Below are positions 62,869 to 64,000 of a stretch of 64,000 nucleotides of DNA, one piece after another; within the stretch, counting starts at the first letter, position 1; every line of letters starts with the position of its first letter. Source of the DNA: Dyadobacter sp. Leaf189 (GTDB taxonomy: Bacteria; Bacteroidota; Bacteroidia; Cytophagales; Spirosomataceae); contig NZ_LMPS01000001.1 in assembly GCF_001424405.1 (NCBI RefSeq), positions 431,999-495,998 on the forward strand. Reading direction: 5' to 3'. A program made the translations under genes and the position numbers. The notes below the pieces were generated by a model. The model did no database searches and was not told the DNA's origin. It was given only the letters and a program-made list of their open reading frames with translations.

Positions 62869-63196
62869 GATCAAAACCTGGCTATACGACATGTTAAATG
62901 GGATCGCCGAAATTGAAAGTTTCTTTTCGGATCAGCCGATGCAATTTGCCAATTATCAAGCTGATTTACGGACAAAACGAGCGGTCGAAAGAAATATCGA
63001 AATCATTGGTGAGGCGATGAGCCGCATTATCAAAAAGGATAGTACTGTTCAGATTACCAATTCGAGAAAGCTGGTTGATGCTCGAAATAGGATCATTCAC
63101 GGGTACGATTCAGTTTCCGATGAAGTTATTTGGGGGATTGTAGTACGGCATTTGCCCATTTTGCGAGAGGAGATTGCCGCGTTGCTAGGAGAATAG
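62858..63196 (+). CDS. hepT: HepT-type HEPN toxin RNase
   Basis: A 112-residue HEPN-fold (DUF86) protein. The catalytic RX4HXY motif is Arg76, His81 and Tyr83 in RNRIIHGYD. HepT is an RNase that cuts cellular RNA, including tRNA, when not modified by MntA. The start ATG at 62858 lies within mntA, 11 bases before its stop, so translation is coupled. An in-frame TTG at 62852 is possible but unlikely. Motifs are intact, so the system should be active. Confidence 0.92.
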   Translation: MDVEIKTWLYDMLNGIAEIESFFSDQPMQFANYQADLRTKRAVERNIEIIGEAMSRIIKKDSTVQITNSRKLVDARNRIIHGYDSVSDEVIWGIVVRHLPILREEIAALLGE

Positions 63197-63243
63197 GATA
63201 GCTAAGCGCCTGGTGATAACTTAAAAATCCCAAATTTTCACTT

Positions 63244-64000
63244 ATGAGATCGGAGAAAGACACCTGCTTACTATGTGCACAAAATCCCGCTTGCAGTAGA
63301 GAATCGCATATTATTCCTGATTCGATGGTTAAAAGACTTCGCAAGTCTCGCGGCAAAGTCTGGAAGGTTGATGCTTCAAGACGAGATAAACGAGCGCTAA
63401 TTGAGCAGGACGTAAGCAAAGAGAGATACATTTTATGTGATGACTGCGAAACATACATTGGGTTCCTTGAAACTCATTTTGGACAGGCGATTAAAAAATT
63501 CGTTGAACAAAATCGAATTGGAGATGATTTTTTTCCATTGCAGCAAATACAGGAGGTTGGGGATAATATTACTAAGGTGCAAACAGCGTTCGTGTGCTTT
63601 AAAGCGCAGCCTTTAATGACACAATTATTGATTGATTCAATACTTTTTCGGATTCATATTGCGAGCAAATCGACTTTTGCATATACAACTTTCACCTCGG
63701 AAATTGTAAAACAACTAAGAATTAACTTGTTGACGTTTAAATCGAAAGCCTACAATGAGGTTCTGGACAAATGCAAAACGTACAATGGTAGTAATGTGTT
63801 CTTTACTCCGTATATGCTTTATTGTCCTATGACGGAGATAGTCACCTCAGGAGAAATTATGTATGAATTCATAGAACCAACACCGGACTTTCTCAAAATT
63901 TTAGCGGGCGAGTATTGGATTTGGATCCCTAATCGACCGATTCAATCAGCATTTCTTAATTCCGGAAAAACCCTAGTAAAAGTGCTTAGACTGACAGTTC
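63244..64000 (+). CDS. Cys-rich SHIIP-motif protein (3' end outside the window)
   Basis: The frame from ATG 63244 stays open to the window end, giving 252 residues so far. It starts with a zinc-ribbon-like arrangement: DTCLLCAQNPACSRESHIIP (CxxC and SHIIP) and, about 45 residues later, YILCDDCETYI (CxxC). The CxxC...SHIIP...CxxC layout is typical of HNH-like nuclease folds and of uncharacterised proteins near defence or toxin loci. The remaining visible part is helix-rich and gives no further clue. The base composition is AT-rich. It follows MntA-HepT by 47 bases on the same strand. A nuclease role is inference. Confidence 0.65.
   Translation, partial: MRSEKDTCLLCAQNPACSRESHIIPDSMVKRLRKSRGKVWKVDASRRDKRALIEQDVSKERYILCDDCETYIGFLETHFGQAIKKFVEQNRIGDDFFPLQQIQEVGDNITKVQTAFVCFKAQPLMTQLLIDSILFRIHIASKSTFAYTTFTSEIVKQLRINLLTFKSKAYNEVLDKCKTYNGSNVFFTPYMLYCPMTEIVTSGEIMYEFIEPTPDFLKILAGEYWIWIPNRPIQSAFLNSGKTLVKVLRLTV

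Overview
The window is a piece of a Bacteroidota chromosome, most likely a Cytophagales member close to Dyadobacter/Spirosoma (inferred, not proven). Supporting signs are two giant secreted proteins with type IX secretion C-terminal sorting domains, stacked CHU_C-type Ig-like repeats, a FISUMP relic, two MacB/FtsX-type permeases of the large Bacteroidota family, a Bacteroidota-type TTG-N19-TAnnTTTG promoter, integrases with an arm-DNA-binding N-terminus, and weak Shine-Dalgarno use. Most of the window is moderate-GC coding DNA; three stretches (about 6-8.1 kb, 22.4-24.5 kb and the last 2 kb) are visibly more AT-rich and look acquired.

Layout. 1-4.4 kb: the 3' part of a repetitive T9SS adhesin, then tadA and a Mn/Fe superoxide dismutase. 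4.5-7.4 kb: tRNA-His used as attachment site by a 2.8-kb integrative element (integrase, two HipB-type regulators without a HipA kinase, and a small zinc-finger protein) bounded by 22-bp direct repeats. 7.4-12.4 kb: decayed DNA, a lipoprotein, a DASS carrier, a tRNA relic, a FISUMP pseudogene and a DUF3253 protein. 12.4-16.9 kb: a 1254-residue T9SS beta-helix protein followed by two compact tail-collar proteins. 16.9-22.4 kb: an ABC-F ATPase and small or hypothetical genes, one frameshifted. 22.4-25.5 kb: an AT-rich island with an unrecognised 559-residue protein carrying a PD-(D/E)XK-like motif next to a frameshifted DUF1016/YhcG nuclease. 25.6-32.6 kb: an FtsX-like permease, ABM-domain protein, methyltransferase, DHFR-like reductase, hydrolase and MFS carrier. 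32.7-35.7 kb: a condensation-domain-like acyltransferase, then HxlR regulator and SDR reductase diverging from a perfect 22-bp palindrome, and an NTF2-like protein. 35.8-43.2 kb: a RhuM-Doc protein, a zincin-like protein, a hydrolase, AraC and Crp regulators, an epimerase, and a gdx-GNAT operon under a guanidine-II riboswitch. 43.4-50 kb: two twin-arginine exported proteins including an M19 dipeptidase, a disrupted FtsX-like permease and a beta-helix protein. 50-54.6 kb: a MarR-rph (rifamycin phosphotransferase) operon, an outer-membrane protein and a second Crp-family regulator. 54.7-61.9 kb: asnS, a CrtI/retinol-saturase-like oxidoreductase, a CPA2 antiporter with a lipoprotein, and an outer-membrane protein. 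62.1-64 kb: an XRE regulator, a MntA-HepT toxin-antitoxin pair, and the start of a Cys-rich SHIIP-motif protein cut by the window end.

The most rewarding points are the guanidine-II riboswitch with gdx and an acetyltransferase, the rph resistance operon, the tRNA-His mini-element with its uncharacterised coupled zinc-finger gene, the nuclease-like 559-residue protein in an AT-rich island, and the MntA-HepT locus. Several genes are clearly broken: the FISUMP protein, an NTF2-like protein, the DUF1016 nuclease and an FtsX-like permease.
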